Source: Sneathiella chungangensis (GTDB lineage: Bacteria; Pseudomonadota; Alphaproteobacteria; Sneathiellales; Sneathiellaceae). Taken from it: a stretch of DNA of 64,000 bases. Shown one piece after another: positions 37,106-45,478 of this stretch; the stretch's first letter is position 1; every line of letters starts with the position of its first letter. Under the pieces are notes generated by a model. The model was not told where the DNA came from, did no database searches, and saw nothing but the letters and a program-made list of their open reading frames with translations. A program made the translations under genes and the position numbers. The stretch is taken from contig NZ_WTVA01000004.1 in assembly GCF_009882935.1 (NCBI RefSeq), forward strand, positions 408,657 through 472,656. The letters are read 5' to 3'.

Positions 37106-37559
37106 CCGGCGCGGGTGCCGTTTTTGCCTCCCCCAGTTCCATTGCCATAAAATACGGTCCGGCGTAGGCGCAGTCGAACCGCGTGGCGGTCTCTGTGGTG
37201 AAGCCGAAGCGGGTGTAGTAGGCGGGATCGCCGAGGACGAAGATCAGCGCGTCGCCGTCATCGCGCGCGCGGGCGATGGCCGCCCGGATCAGCGCGCCGC
37301 CGATGCCCTCTCCCTGCCGGTCCGGCGCGACGGAGACGGGCGCAAGGGCGAGGGATTGCGCCGGGGACTTCAGCCGCGAGAGCGCGATATGGCCGACGAT
37401 CTCCCCCTTTTCCTCCGTCACCAGCGAGTGCGTGAGATCACCGCCCGCCCGGAGCGCGTCGACAAGGTCGGCCTCGTCCGGCCGGCCGAAGGCGGCAGTG
37501 ATGATTTCGCGGATTTTCGCCGCATCCATTGGCCGTTCCGCGCGGAGGATGGCGCTCAC
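37071..37559 (-). CDS. GNAT family N-acetyltransferase
   Basis: A 162-residue acyltransferase. The acetyl-CoA loop appears as VAPDRQGEGIGGALI, and the last strand as DPAYYTRFGF (YhbS-like). The GTG at 37559 overlaps the stop of the upstream LysE gene and gives the usual ILRAERPMDAAKI beginning. An internal ATG (37529) is a weaker alternative. It is the last gene of a minus-strand unit of four. The acceptor is unknown. Confidence 0.85.
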   Translation of the reverse strand: MSAILRAERPMDAAKIREIITAAFGRPDEADLVDALRAGGDLTHSLVTEEKGEIVGHIALSRLKSPAQSLALAPVSVAPDRQGEGIGGALIRAAIARARDDGDALIFVLGDPAYYTRFGFTTETATRFDCAYAGPYFMAMELGEAKTAPAPVIYAEAFGELG

Positions 37560-38191
37560 GGGCTCAGCGGGTTCCGCGCATCCAGCAGCAGCTTGCCGCC
37601 GATGGCGATGAAGCAGGCGCCGGCGGCGCGCTCGATGATATGGCTGGCCCGGGCGAAGCGGTTCATGACCGGGCGGCTCGACATGAACAGGCTGACGATC
37701 GAATACCAGACAAGCGCGCTCATAAAAACAAGCGCTATCATCAGGACGAGAAGCCAGACGGGTGTCTCCGCGGTGACGGCGGTGGCGAAGACACTTGAGA
37801 ATAGGACGACCGCCTTCGGGTTGGTGAGCGTCACCGTGAAGCCGAAGAGGAAGGCGTTCCTTGCAGGCTTTGCCGCCTCCGGATGGCCGAGGGCGACCTG
37901 TCCTTTTTTGGCGAAGAGGAGCCGGAGCCCGAGATAGATCAGGTAACTCGCGCCCGCGACGCGCACCGCCCAGGCGAGCCATTCATACTGGGTGAGAATG
38001 GCGGAGAGGCCGAGCAGGCTGAGGCTCGCATACATAAGGAGGCCGAGCGAGACGCCGAGCGTCGTCAGCAGGCCGCTTCGCGCGCCGCCGGTCATCGAGG
38101 AGCGGACGACGCCAATGAAATCCGGACCCGGCAGGATCAGCGCCGGGATGAAAATACCGAAAACCGACAGGAGGATAAAGGCCGCGTCCAT
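37556..38191 (-). CDS. LysE/RhtB family exporter
   Basis: A 211-residue inner-membrane protein with six helices and the LysE/RhtB layout, including LILPGPDFIGVVRSSM near the N-terminus and NPKAVVLFSS in the middle. It should export an amino acid or a related metabolite. It overlaps the acetyltransferase gene downstream (GTGA) and follows the SnoaL-like gene by three bases, so the four minus-strand genes here seem to be one operon. Confidence 0.88.
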   Translation of the reverse strand: MDAAFILLSVFGIFIPALILPGPDFIGVVRSSMTGGARSGLLTTLGVSLGLLMYASLSLLGLSAILTQYEWLAWAVRVAGASYLIYLGLRLLFAKKGQVALGHPEAAKPARNAFLFGFTVTLTNPKAVVLFSSVFATAVTAETPVWLLVLMIALVFMSALVWYSIVSLFMSSRPVMNRFARASHIIERAAGACFIAIGGKLLLDARNPLSP

Positions 38192-38194
38192 TGC

Positions 38195-38575
38195 TCACCC
38201 CCGCCGGTAGGTAGTTTTGGTCACCAGCTTGCCGCCCGCGAAATACAGGAGATCGAGGCCGGTCATGCTTGCCTCCTTCTCCGCGCCTTCGCCCATATGC
38301 ATGCGCAAGGTCCAGCTGTCCATCACCTTGCCGGTATCCGCGTCGATAAAGCGGTCCTCGCCCTTGAAATGGATCTTGCCGAGCTTGCCGTTGAGGACGG
38401 GCTCGAACGCCGTGCGGATGGCGGCGGGGCCCTTATGTTCCTTGCCATAGGCGTCGCGATACACCGCAGTCTCGGCGAAAAAACTCATGACGCCGTCGAG
38501 GTCCTGGCGGTTGAAGGCGGCAACGAACTGATCGGTGAGGGTGGAAAGCTCTTCGCGGGTACCGGATGTTGTCAT
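38195..38575 (-). CDS. SnoaL/NTF2-like domain protein
   Basis: A 126-residue cone-shaped alpha+beta protein of the nuclear transport factor 2 superfamily: FVAAFNRQDLDGVMSFFAET with the typical cleft helix, then LDLLYFAGGKLVTKTTY. Members act as small enzymes (isomerases, cyclases) or ligand-binding units. No catalytic residue can be named here. It lies between the alpha/beta hydrolase gene and the exporter in an apparent operon. Confidence 0.8.
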   Translation of the reverse strand: MTTSGTREELSTLTDQFVAAFNRQDLDGVMSFFAETAVYRDAYGKEHKGPAAIRTAFEPVLNGKLGKIHFKGEDRFIDADTGKVMDSWTLRMHMGEGAEKEASMTGLDLLYFAGGKLVTKTTYRRG

Positions 38576-38602
38576 GGCTGTTTTCCCTAATGCATTGCCA
38601 AA

Positions 38603-39475
38603 TTAGATCCCCATCAGCCGTTTGAGGGCGCGGGTCAGCGGATCCCCGGGACGGTGCAGGCGATCGGTGATATCGAAGTGGTTATCCTTGTCCAATTCAA
38701 GATAATCGCACGGGAGCCCTTCCGCACGACATTTTTCCGTAAAATCCTTTGACTGGCGATGGAACGACGCACTCTCACCGCCGCCGACGGCGCAGATCAC
38801 CGGGCAGCGCGCGGTCAGCGGGAGGTTTTGCGGGCTCAGGGCGGCGGCCTCCTGTTCCGTCAGGCGGATATCGGCCTGCAGGTCCGTATGTCGATGCGGC
38901 TCGATATCGAAAAGACCGCTGATCGGTGCCGCGCCTTTCAGAAGATCGCGGGGCAGGCCCTCCGCCTGCCAATCCGTTGCCATCATCATGCCTGTCAGAT
39001 GGCCGCCGGCCGAATGACCAGCGACAAAAATGCGCGCCGGATTGCCATGAAAATTTGCGATATTCGCGTAGGTCCAGTTCAGGCAACGCCGCATTTCGTC
39101 GACGATTTCCGCGATCGTCACCGTGGGGCAGAGATCGTAGTTCGGGATAACCACGGTTGCGCCGGCGGCGACGAAGGGTTCGGCAATATCGCTGTAGACG
39201 CTTTTATCGAGGGCGCGCCAGTATCCGCCATGGATAAAGATCAGGACAGGCGCATCCGGGTTCGGCGCCGGGAAAATATCAAGGCGCTGCAATTCCGTCG
39301 CGCCGTAAGGAATGTCGATATGACAGGTCATCCGGTCACGTGCATCGGCACTCCTGCGGGCCGCCGCGTCGAAATATTCCTCGGCATTGGGCACCGTAAG
39401 CCTGGGAAGATATTCGAGATTGAGATGTTTAATTTCCTCGGGTGATTTGCCGTTCATGTCCGTCCGTTTTTCCAT
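38603..39475 (-). CDS. Alpha/beta hydrolase, kynurenine formamidase/esterase-like
   Basis: A 290-residue alpha/beta-hydrolase. The oxyanion-hole motif HGGYW and the nucleophile elbow GHSAGG are present, with a late Asp and the His in LDKDNHFDITDRL completing the triad. HGGYW is typical of kynurenine formamidase-like and carboxylesterase members. Without tryptophan-pathway neighbours the substrate remains open. It heads a four-gene minus-strand unit. The start ATG at 39475 has a second ATG six codons later. Confidence 0.85.
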   Translation of the reverse strand: MEKRTDMNGKSPEEIKHLNLEYLPRLTVPNAEEYFDAAARRSADARDRMTCHIDIPYGATELQRLDIFPAPNPDAPVLIFIHGGYWRALDKSVYSDIAEPFVAAGATVVIPNYDLCPTVTIAEIVDEMRRCLNWTYANIANFHGNPARIFVAGHSAGGHLTGMMMATDWQAEGLPRDLLKGAAPISGLFDIEPHRHTDLQADIRLTEQEAAALSPQNLPLTARCPVICAVGGGESASFHRQSKDFTEKCRAEGLPCDYLELDKDNHFDITDRLHRPGDPLTRALKRLMGI

Positions 39476-39617
39476 GCCCTCATAGTTTGTATAAATTTTT
39501 GTTATCGTTTACCGGTCATTAACACGCCGATGCTAGTTTTAGTGAACAGAATGTGCATCTTACCGGGACGCCCGCGCCCGGGGAAGCACTAATGACGGAG
39601 TTGGAGAGGACGGCGTT

Positions 39618-40649
39618 ATGCGGCGTAAGGTTTCGATTATCCTGCTGACGGTTTTGGCGGCGCTTGCGGCGGCTATGTCCATACCTTCTGCACAAGCCGA
39701 TCAAGAGACAACTCTTTTCCGGATTGGAACAGGCGGTATGGGTGGAACATATTATCCCGTCGGCCAGGCGATCGTCCGGTCAATTTCGAACCCGACGGAC
39801 GCGTCAGTTTGCGCGCCCGATCCCTGCGGCGTACCGCATCTTCTGGCAGTGGCCCAGACATCGAACGGTTCAGTCGCCAATATCGAGGATATTCAAAGCC
39901 GGAAAATCGAAAGCGGGTTCTCGCAATCCGACATCGCCTATTGGGCACATACCGGGACCGGCGTCTTCGCCGATCAGGGGGATTTCCATGACATAACCGC
40001 CATCGCCAGCCTCTATCGCGAAGACATTCATCTGGTCGCCCGCAAGGGTTCCGGAATTGAGCGGATTACCGATCTTCGCGGCATGCGCGTGTCACTCGAT
40101 GATCCGGGGTCGGGAACGCTGGTCGATGCGCGGATTATTCTCGATGCCTATGGCATCCAGGAAAGCGATATATTGGCGCAGTATGTCAAGCCATCGGATG
40201 CCATAAAGAAAATCCGCGCGGGCGAACTCGATGCATTTTTCATCGTCGCCGGCAGTCCGTCGAAATCGATTTCGGAACTGAGCGCGGAGGGGTTGATCAC
40301 TCTGGTGCCGATCGATGGCGCGGTGGCGTCGCGGCTGACCTGGGAAAATGCCTTCTTTTCATCGACAACCATACCCGCCGGAAGTTATGATGGCATCGGC
40401 ACGGTACGCACCCTGAGTGTCGCCGCACTTTGGGTTGTCAGCAAGGCGCAGAGTGAAGAACAGGTATATCAGATCACAAAGACCTTCTGGGAAAATCTCC
40501 CCGAAATCCAGTCGCTGGGCCTGCATCCGAAGCTGAAGAATATATCGATGAAGATGGCGTTATCTTCGATGAGTGTTCCGTTGCATCCGGGAGCGCTCAG
40601 ATATTATCAGGAAATCGGCCAGACGGTCGCCCGTACCAACGAGCAATGA
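39618..40649 (+). CDS. TAXI-family solute-binding protein
   Basis: A 343-residue periplasmic binding protein with a signal peptide (about 1-27). The TAXI family pattern is visible: FRIGTGGMGGTYYPVGQAI, VANIEDIQSRKIESGFSQSDIAYWAH and LRGMRVSLDDPGSGT. Such proteins usually feed a TRAP permease, but no TRAP membrane subunit is nearby. The next gene, 20 bases downstream, is a membrane histidine kinase, so the binding protein may present its ligand to that sensor rather than to a transporter. Confidence 0.9.
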   Translation: MRRKVSIILLTVLAALAAAMSIPSAQADQETTLFRIGTGGMGGTYYPVGQAIVRSISNPTDASVCAPDPCGVPHLLAVAQTSNGSVANIEDIQSRKIESGFSQSDIAYWAHTGTGVFADQGDFHDITAIASLYREDIHLVARKGSGIERITDLRGMRVSLDDPGSGTLVDARIILDAYGIQESDILAQYVKPSDAIKKIRAGELDAFFIVAGSPSKSISELSAEGLITLVPIDGAVASRLTWENAFFSSTTIPAGSYDGIGTVRTLSVAALWVVSKAQSEEQVYQITKTFWENLPEIQSLGLHPKLKNISMKMALSSMSVPLHPGALRYYQEIGQTVARTNEQ

Positions 40650-40669
40650 GCGAACCAGAGCTAATTTGA

Positions 40670-42484
40670 ATGTCAGATTCTTTCTTACCCCAACTCGCGA
40701 GGAAGCTCCGGATCGCCAATCTACTGAGACGGCAGAACAGCTATATCATTGCGATTCTCGGCCTGACGCTGTTTGTGATCGGTACCGTTCGCTATGTTCA
40801 GGTAACGCTTTCCGAAATTGAGGAATCCATTCCGCTCAAGGTGATCGAGGATTCACAGGCGATGTCGGCGATCCTTTTCGACATCAATGAAATCACGCAG
40901 GGGATTGCCGTCGCGAAGCTGGCGCGGGGTCCTGAGCGCGCCCGGAAAATAACCTCGGTTCGCCAGAATATCGATGAAGTGAATAACCTTCTGGAAGTCA
41001 AGCGTGTCGAATACGGGTTCGACAACCTGATCGGGACGGCCGCGATTTACGGGGTTCTTCGTCCCGCACTATTCGATATTCAGGGGTGGCTTGATGACGG
41101 TATCAGCGGTCTGCCGCCGACATCGGACATTGTCTTGAGAACCGCGCTTGAAAGAGCGCGGTCGGCACTCGCCAAGGCGGACGGGCTGCACGCGCATTCC
41201 AACAGCGCCGCTATCAGCCTGCTGCGGGTCCAGGCGGAGAAGATTGGCGTCTTCCGCGATGCCGTTCTTCTGGTGCTTCTGGGGCTCGCGGGTCTTGCCG
41301 CCGTGTTGATCTATTATATCTACAACCGGCGGGCGTCGGAGATCGCGCTTGAACAGAGCGAGCTCAAGCATCGGCGCATATATGAGAACGCCACGGAAGG
41401 CATTTTCCAGGCCTATGCGAACGGCAAACTGATTGACGTCAATCCGGCGATGGCCATTTTCTTGGGTTACAATTCCGCCGAGGAGATGAAAAAATCGGTA
41501 ACCGCGCTGCAAAAGGATGTGTACATTGATCCGGAAGTCGCCCGTAAACATTACATGCTTCTTTCCAAGAAGCAGCATCTGATCGACGAAGTCTATCAGT
41601 GGCGGCGCAAGGACGGCTCCCTGACCTGGGGCGCGATCAACTGCCACGGCGTATTCGATGACAACGGCAAATTCCTCTATCTGGAGGGAACGCTCACCGA
41701 CATGAACGACCGTGTGCGGGCGGAAGTCAACCTGCGCAAGGCAAAGGAAATGGCTGAACTTGCGAACCGCGCCAAATCTGAATTCCTGGCCAATATGAGC
41801 CACGAACTCCGCACCCCGCTAAATGCCATCATCGGTTTTTCGGAACTTCTGACCTCTCAGGCGTTCGGGGAACTCGGGCATCCGAACTACAAGGAATATG
41901 CGAGCGATATCCACGGCGCCGGCCGTCACCTTTTGGGCCTGATCAACGACGTTCTGGATGTCGCCAAGATCGAATCCGGTCATCTGCAATTGTCAGAACG
42001 CAAGATCGATCTTGCGGTGATCATCCAGTCCTGCTTCCGCATGATATCCGTCCGCGCGCTGGAGGCCGGGGTCAGCCTGGTGTCGGAACTGCCCGACCGG
42101 CTGCCGATTTTCCTTGGCGATGAAACCCGCGTAAAACAGATCCTCGTCAATCTCGTCTCCAATGCCGTTAAATTCACCAACAGCGGCGGCAAGGTGACGG
42201 TTGCCGTTGAAATCCGCGACGATAACGGCATCAGCCTTCGCGTGACGGATACCGGAATCGGCATCGACAGCGCGGATATTCCGCGGGTTCTCGACCGGTT
42301 TGGCCAGGTCCAGACGTCCTATGCCCGCAACAATGAGGGAACGGGCCTCGGCCTGACGCTGGTCCAGATGCTGGCCGAAGTTCACGGCGGCCAATTCACA
42401 TTGGAAAGTGAAGTCGGCGTCGGCACGGTCTGCACCGTGCATTTCCCGCCCGAACGCACCATGCGGCTTGCCGAAGCCGGCTAA
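40670..42484 (+). CDS. PAS domain sensor histidine kinase
   Basis: A 604-residue membrane sensor kinase. Membrane helices at about 25-45 and 200-220 flank a periplasmic helical domain. A PAS domain (about 235-345) is followed by the H-box MSHELRTPLNAIIGF (His378) and a HATPase domain with LVNLVSNAVKFT, DTGIGIDSADI and GTGLGLTLV. It lacks a receiver domain and no response regulator is encoded in the window. It is co-oriented with the TAXI binding protein (20-base gap), so the two probably form a ligand-sensing module. The stop is one base from the convergent LysE gene. Confidence 0.92.
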   Translation: MSDSFLPQLARKLRIANLLRRQNSYIIAILGLTLFVIGTVRYVQVTLSEIEESIPLKVIEDSQAMSAILFDINEITQGIAVAKLARGPERARKITSVRQNIDEVNNLLEVKRVEYGFDNLIGTAAIYGVLRPALFDIQGWLDDGISGLPPTSDIVLRTALERARSALAKADGLHAHSNSAAISLLRVQAEKIGVFRDAVLLVLLGLAGLAAVLIYYIYNRRASEIALEQSELKHRRIYENATEGIFQAYANGKLIDVNPAMAIFLGYNSAEEMKKSVTALQKDVYIDPEVARKHYMLLSKKQHLIDEVYQWRRKDGSLTWGAINCHGVFDDNGKFLYLEGTLTDMNDRVRAEVNLRKAKEMAELANRAKSEFLANMSHELRTPLNAIIGFSELLTSQAFGELGHPNYKEYASDIHGAGRHLLGLINDVLDVAKIESGHLQLSERKIDLAVIIQSCFRMISVRALEAGVSLVSELPDRLPIFLGDETRVKQILVNLVSNAVKFTNSGGKVTVAVEIRDDNGISLRVTDTGIGIDSADIPRVLDRFGQVQTSYARNNEGTGLGLTLVQMLAEVHGGQFTLESEVGVGTVCTVHFPPERTMRLAEAG

Positions 42485-42485
42485 G

Positions 42486-43139
42486 TCAGGTCGAAATGGA
42501 GGCCAGCAGGGGTTTAAGAACATCTGCCTGCAGAAGCGCGAGGCCCACCGCCAGCAGCATCAGAAACGCCAGAGTGACATTGATCGCGCGCTTAAGCTGC
42601 GGCGAGGTGACAAGCCTGCGCAGGAGATTCCCGCCGTAACACCAGAGCGAATTGAACGGCAAACTGACAATCAGGAAAATCAGGATGATGATGGCGACCT
42701 GCGTCGTGTAGTCGGTTTCCGGCGAAATGAACTGGGAATAGGCGGCGACAATGGTTACCCAGGCTTTCGGGTTGAGCGGATGCAGGATCAATCCGGCGAG
42801 ATACCCCGGTTGCTCCGCGCTTTCTGACAGGGTCGGGTTGGCCATCGCCACCCGGTAGGCAAGGTACAGGATATAAAGAAGCGACGCGCCGAGGAAGACA
42901 AGCTGAAGGACGGGGGAGGTCGTAAACAGCGTGCCCAGCCCCAGCGCCGTCGCCATGCAGACAAGTAGAAAGCCCGAAATGCTTCCGATCAGGAAGGGAA
43001 ACGACCGGCGATAACCGAAATTCGCGCCGGACGCCATAAGAAGCATGTTAACGGGGCCCGGAGAGCCAACCATCGAGATGGCAAACAGGGTAATCAGGGC
43101 CATTTTTCCGTATTCCATGGGCCTATTCCACAACTGCAA
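42486..43139 (-). CDS. LysE family exporter next to a MocR regulator
   Basis: A 217-residue six-helix LysE/RhtB exporter with the N-terminal signature SMVGSPGPVNMLLMASG and a NPKAWVTIVAAY segment. Three in-frame ATGs (43139, 43118, 43103) are possible. The middle or last gives the usual short N-terminus. It is divergent from a MocR-type regulator with a shared 93-base promoter region holding several inverted repeats, so it is likely that regulator's target. It should export an amino acid or derivative. Its 3' end meets the histidine kinase gene. Confidence 0.88.
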   Translation of the reverse strand: MQLWNRPMEYGKMALITLFAISMVGSPGPVNMLLMASGANFGYRRSFPFLIGSISGFLLVCMATALGLGTLFTTSPVLQLVFLGASLLYILYLAYRVAMANPTLSESAEQPGYLAGLILHPLNPKAWVTIVAAYSQFISPETDYTTQVAIIILIFLIVSLPFNSLWCYGGNLLRRLVTSPQLKRAINVTLAFLMLLAVGLALLQADVLKPLLASIST

Positions 43140-43148
43140 GGAAAATAA

Positions 43149-43218
43149 GACAATTTACATTGTATCAATATTGTTATAAAAATGTAGTCGTCAAATGCTA
43201 TATTGTCATAGTGACAAT
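43149..43218. promoter_or_regulatory. Operator region between LysE exporter and MocR regulator
   Basis: This AT-rich gap holds repeated ACAAT/ATTGT half-sites. ATTGTCA-TAG-TGACAAT (43202-43218) is a perfect 7-bp inverted repeat, ACAAT-TTAC-ATTGT (43150-43163) is a second, and CAATATTG (43166-43173) is a small palindrome. GntR/MocR-type regulators bind such sites. The first repeat ends 14 bases before the MocR start and so probably serves autoregulation. Confidence 0.65.
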
Positions 43219-43232
43219 TTAACGGGGATGTC

Positions 43233-44618
43233 GTGAAAAAATTCGAGGAAATCGTCGCGCTGATCATCAGCAAGATAGAGCAGGGAAGCTACCGGCCCGG
43301 CGATCGCCTGCCGACCCATCGCGACCTCGCCTATGAATATGGCTGCTCCATCGGGACCGCCAGCCGCGCCTACGCGGAACTGGAGCGGCGCGGCCATTGC
43401 TATGGCCGGATCGGGCAGGGAACCTTTGTATATGGCACCGCCGGTGACGAGGCGGCAATCGGGAAGGGCGCAATTTTTCCCAAAGAAAGCTGGAGCGAGG
43501 GGGAGAGCGGCCTTACGGATCTGTCGAAGAACAGTTTTTTCCATGCCGAGACCGAGAGCCGCCTCCGGGATGCCGCGCAGCGACTGCTGAGGCGGAACGA
43601 CCCCGTCGCCTATTTCTCCTATTCGGACAGTCGCGGCCGTCCGCGCGACCGGGACGTGGCAGCGGGCTGGCTGTCCGCTTTGGTGGACCGGGCGGATCCC
43701 GAAAATATCATCATCACGCAGGGCGCGCAGTCCGGGCTTTATCTCGCCATGGCGACCTTGGCAAATGCCGGTGAAACGGTGGCGACGGAAGCCTTCGGAT
43801 ATCCCGGCATCCGCGCCGCGGCCTATGAGCTTGATCTCCGTCTTGCGCCCGTCGCCATGGACCGCGATGGCATGATTCCGGCGTCGTTCGCCGAGATATG
43901 CCGTCGCGGCAACGTCAAGATGCTGATAACGGTGCCGACCAATCACAATCCGACCGGGGCGACGCAGCCCGAGGCGCGCCGTCGGGAGATTATCGATATC
44001 GCGCGTCGCCATGGGGTGACCATCCTCGAAGATAGCGCCTATGCGCCGCTTCACAGCCGGGAAATTCCGTCCTATTACGACCTGGCGCCGGATATCGCCG
44101 TGTATCTTACGACCTTCTCGAAGGTGATGAGCCCGGCGCTGCGCGTCGGCTATATGATGGCCCCGGACAATCTTGTCCCGAGGCTGGCGACGAAAATGAC
44201 GACCATCACTTGGATGACGTCGCCGTTGCTTCTGGATATGGTGAATTTTCTGATCCAGTCAGGGCAGGTGGCGGCGCAGGGGCGGCTCCTTGTGGATATC
44301 TGTCACCGGCGCGAAAAGCGCGCGCGGGAAATACTGGCCCCCTGGCTGGAGAGATCTTTGTCGCCCCCGGATTCGCCGCTCGCCCATCTCTGGGTCCGGC
44401 TGCCCGCCGGTAAGTCGATGTCGGAATTCGTAGCCTCGGCGCGGCGCGAGAATATTGTCGTTATCGCCGGATCGACATTCGCCATGAACAAATCGGTGGA
44501 CGTGGGTCATATCCGTCTCTGCCTGATGGGAGAGCCGGAAGAAAAGCGTCTATACAAGGCATTGGGACGGCTTGCGACACTTCTTTCGCAGGAAAATTCT
44601 CCGCTGATGGTGACATGA
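43233..44618 (+). CDS. MocR-type (GntR/aminotransferase fusion) transcriptional regulator
   Basis: A 461-residue protein. Residues about 1-75 are a GntR winged helix (GDRLPTHRDLAYEYGCSIGTASRAYAELERRG). A fold-type I PLP aminotransferase-like domain follows, with NPTGA, the PLP-Lys region TTFSKVMSPALRVGYM (SK) and a conserved Asp in EDSAYA. It would respond to an amine or amino acid bound as a PLP adduct and control the divergent LysE exporter. It starts with GTG at 43233, 14 bases after the palindrome. The effector is unknown. Confidence 0.92.
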   Translation: MKKFEEIVALIISKIEQGSYRPGDRLPTHRDLAYEYGCSIGTASRAYAELERRGHCYGRIGQGTFVYGTAGDEAAIGKGAIFPKESWSEGESGLTDLSKNSFFHAETESRLRDAAQRLLRRNDPVAYFSYSDSRGRPRDRDVAAGWLSALVDRADPENIIITQGAQSGLYLAMATLANAGETVATEAFGYPGIRAAAYELDLRLAPVAMDRDGMIPASFAEICRRGNVKMLITVPTNHNPTGATQPEARRREIIDIARRHGVTILEDSAYAPLHSREIPSYYDLAPDIAVYLTTFSKVMSPALRVGYMMAPDNLVPRLATKMTTITWMTSPLLLDMVNFLIQSGQVAAQGRLLVDICHRREKRAREILAPWLERSLSPPDSPLAHLWVRLPAGKSMSEFVASARRENIVVIAGSTFAMNKSVDVGHIRLCLMGEPEEKRLYKALGRLATLLSQENSPLMVT

Positions 44619-44624
44619 GGACCG

Positions 44625-45017
44625 TTACGCCGAGTCTTTTTCCTTGCGCCTGCTCGGTCTGGAAAGAATAAATCCCGCGCCGATCAGCATCAGGATAATC
44701 ATCGCGGCCAGCCCGTACCACGGGGTGCTCGAGAAGCTGATAACGAGGGTCGCACTCACCGTCATAGTGGCAATCGCCATGATTTTGGCGCGCAAGGGAA
44801 TGACGCCATATTTCGACCATTCCTGCAAGGGCGGCCCGAATGTCCGGTGGTTATAAAGCCAGTAATGAAACCGTTCCGAACTTTGCGAAAAGGCCCAGAG
44901 CGCAATTAGCAGAAAGGGCGTCGTCGGCAACACCGGTAGAAACAGGCCGATTGCGCCGAGGATGACGAAAAACCAACCAATCATCAGCAGCATAAATTTT
45001 TTGGTTTGATCCGTCAT
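44625..45017 (-). CDS. DUF454 (YbaN-like) membrane protein
   Basis: A 130-residue protein with an N-terminal helix and the signature LFLPVLPTTPFLLIALWAFSQSSERFHYWL, followed by two close C-terminal helices. It belongs to the YbaN/DUF454 family of unknown role. It is convergent with the MocR gene (six bases between stops). The start ATG sits before 460 bases with no gene. Confidence 0.85.
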   Translation of the reverse strand: MTDQTKKFMLLMIGWFFVILGAIGLFLPVLPTTPFLLIALWAFSQSSERFHYWLYNHRTFGPPLQEWSKYGVIPLRAKIMAIATMTVSATLVISFSSTPWYGLAAMIILMLIGAGFILSRPSRRKEKDSA

Positions 45018-45478
45018 CTGTCGGACTTTCCTTGAAGAATCGATTCCCGCACAGGTGAATCAGGGCCTCTGATCGTAGAATATAACCGAAATCATGAAAG
45101 GCCGATTAAAAATAAACAACAAAGCTCGCCGACATGGAATAGTCCGAAATTGGAAAACAGTTAAAGTTATCTACCCAATCAGATTGTGTTCTTAACACCA
45201 GATTTCCGCTAATTCGCGTATTTATTTGTTTTTTCGCATATTTCTCTAACGGGCTGGGAAGAGTGGTCATTGCGGGTCTTCTGTCTTCAATATGCGGCAC
45301 TGAATTCCGGACAATACGGAAAATTTATTTGATCTTGCGGGCGACTTGGTCTTTCATAACTGCCGACAGAAAGCAAATGCCACGCTTAGGGTGTTTGCCG
45401 TATTCCCGATCAAAAAATCAAAAACGGGACTACAGCGTCGGCTATACATATAACTCAATTTAGTCTTGGGAGGATAAA
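45018..45478. other. Gene-free stretch, AT-richer than its surroundings
   Basis: This 461-base gap lies between the DUF454 gene and the branched-chain amino acid binding protein gene. Short open frames here have poor codon use and no recognisable domain, so I call no gene. It should hold the divergent promoters of both flanking units. A GGGAGG site (45468-45473) serves the downstream TTG start. I see no strong terminator or repeat in it. Confidence 0.5.

Noticed and set aside
37560..37982. Upstream extension of the GNAT gene to a 303-residue frame
   Set aside because: The extra residues lie inside the LysE exporter gene. The GTG at 37559 overlaps the LysE stop and gives the usual acetyltransferase beginning.
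45263..45463. Small open frame in the gene-free stretch before the Liv genes
   Set aside because: The product has no domain, signal or repeat, and codon use is unlike neighbours. It is probably chance.
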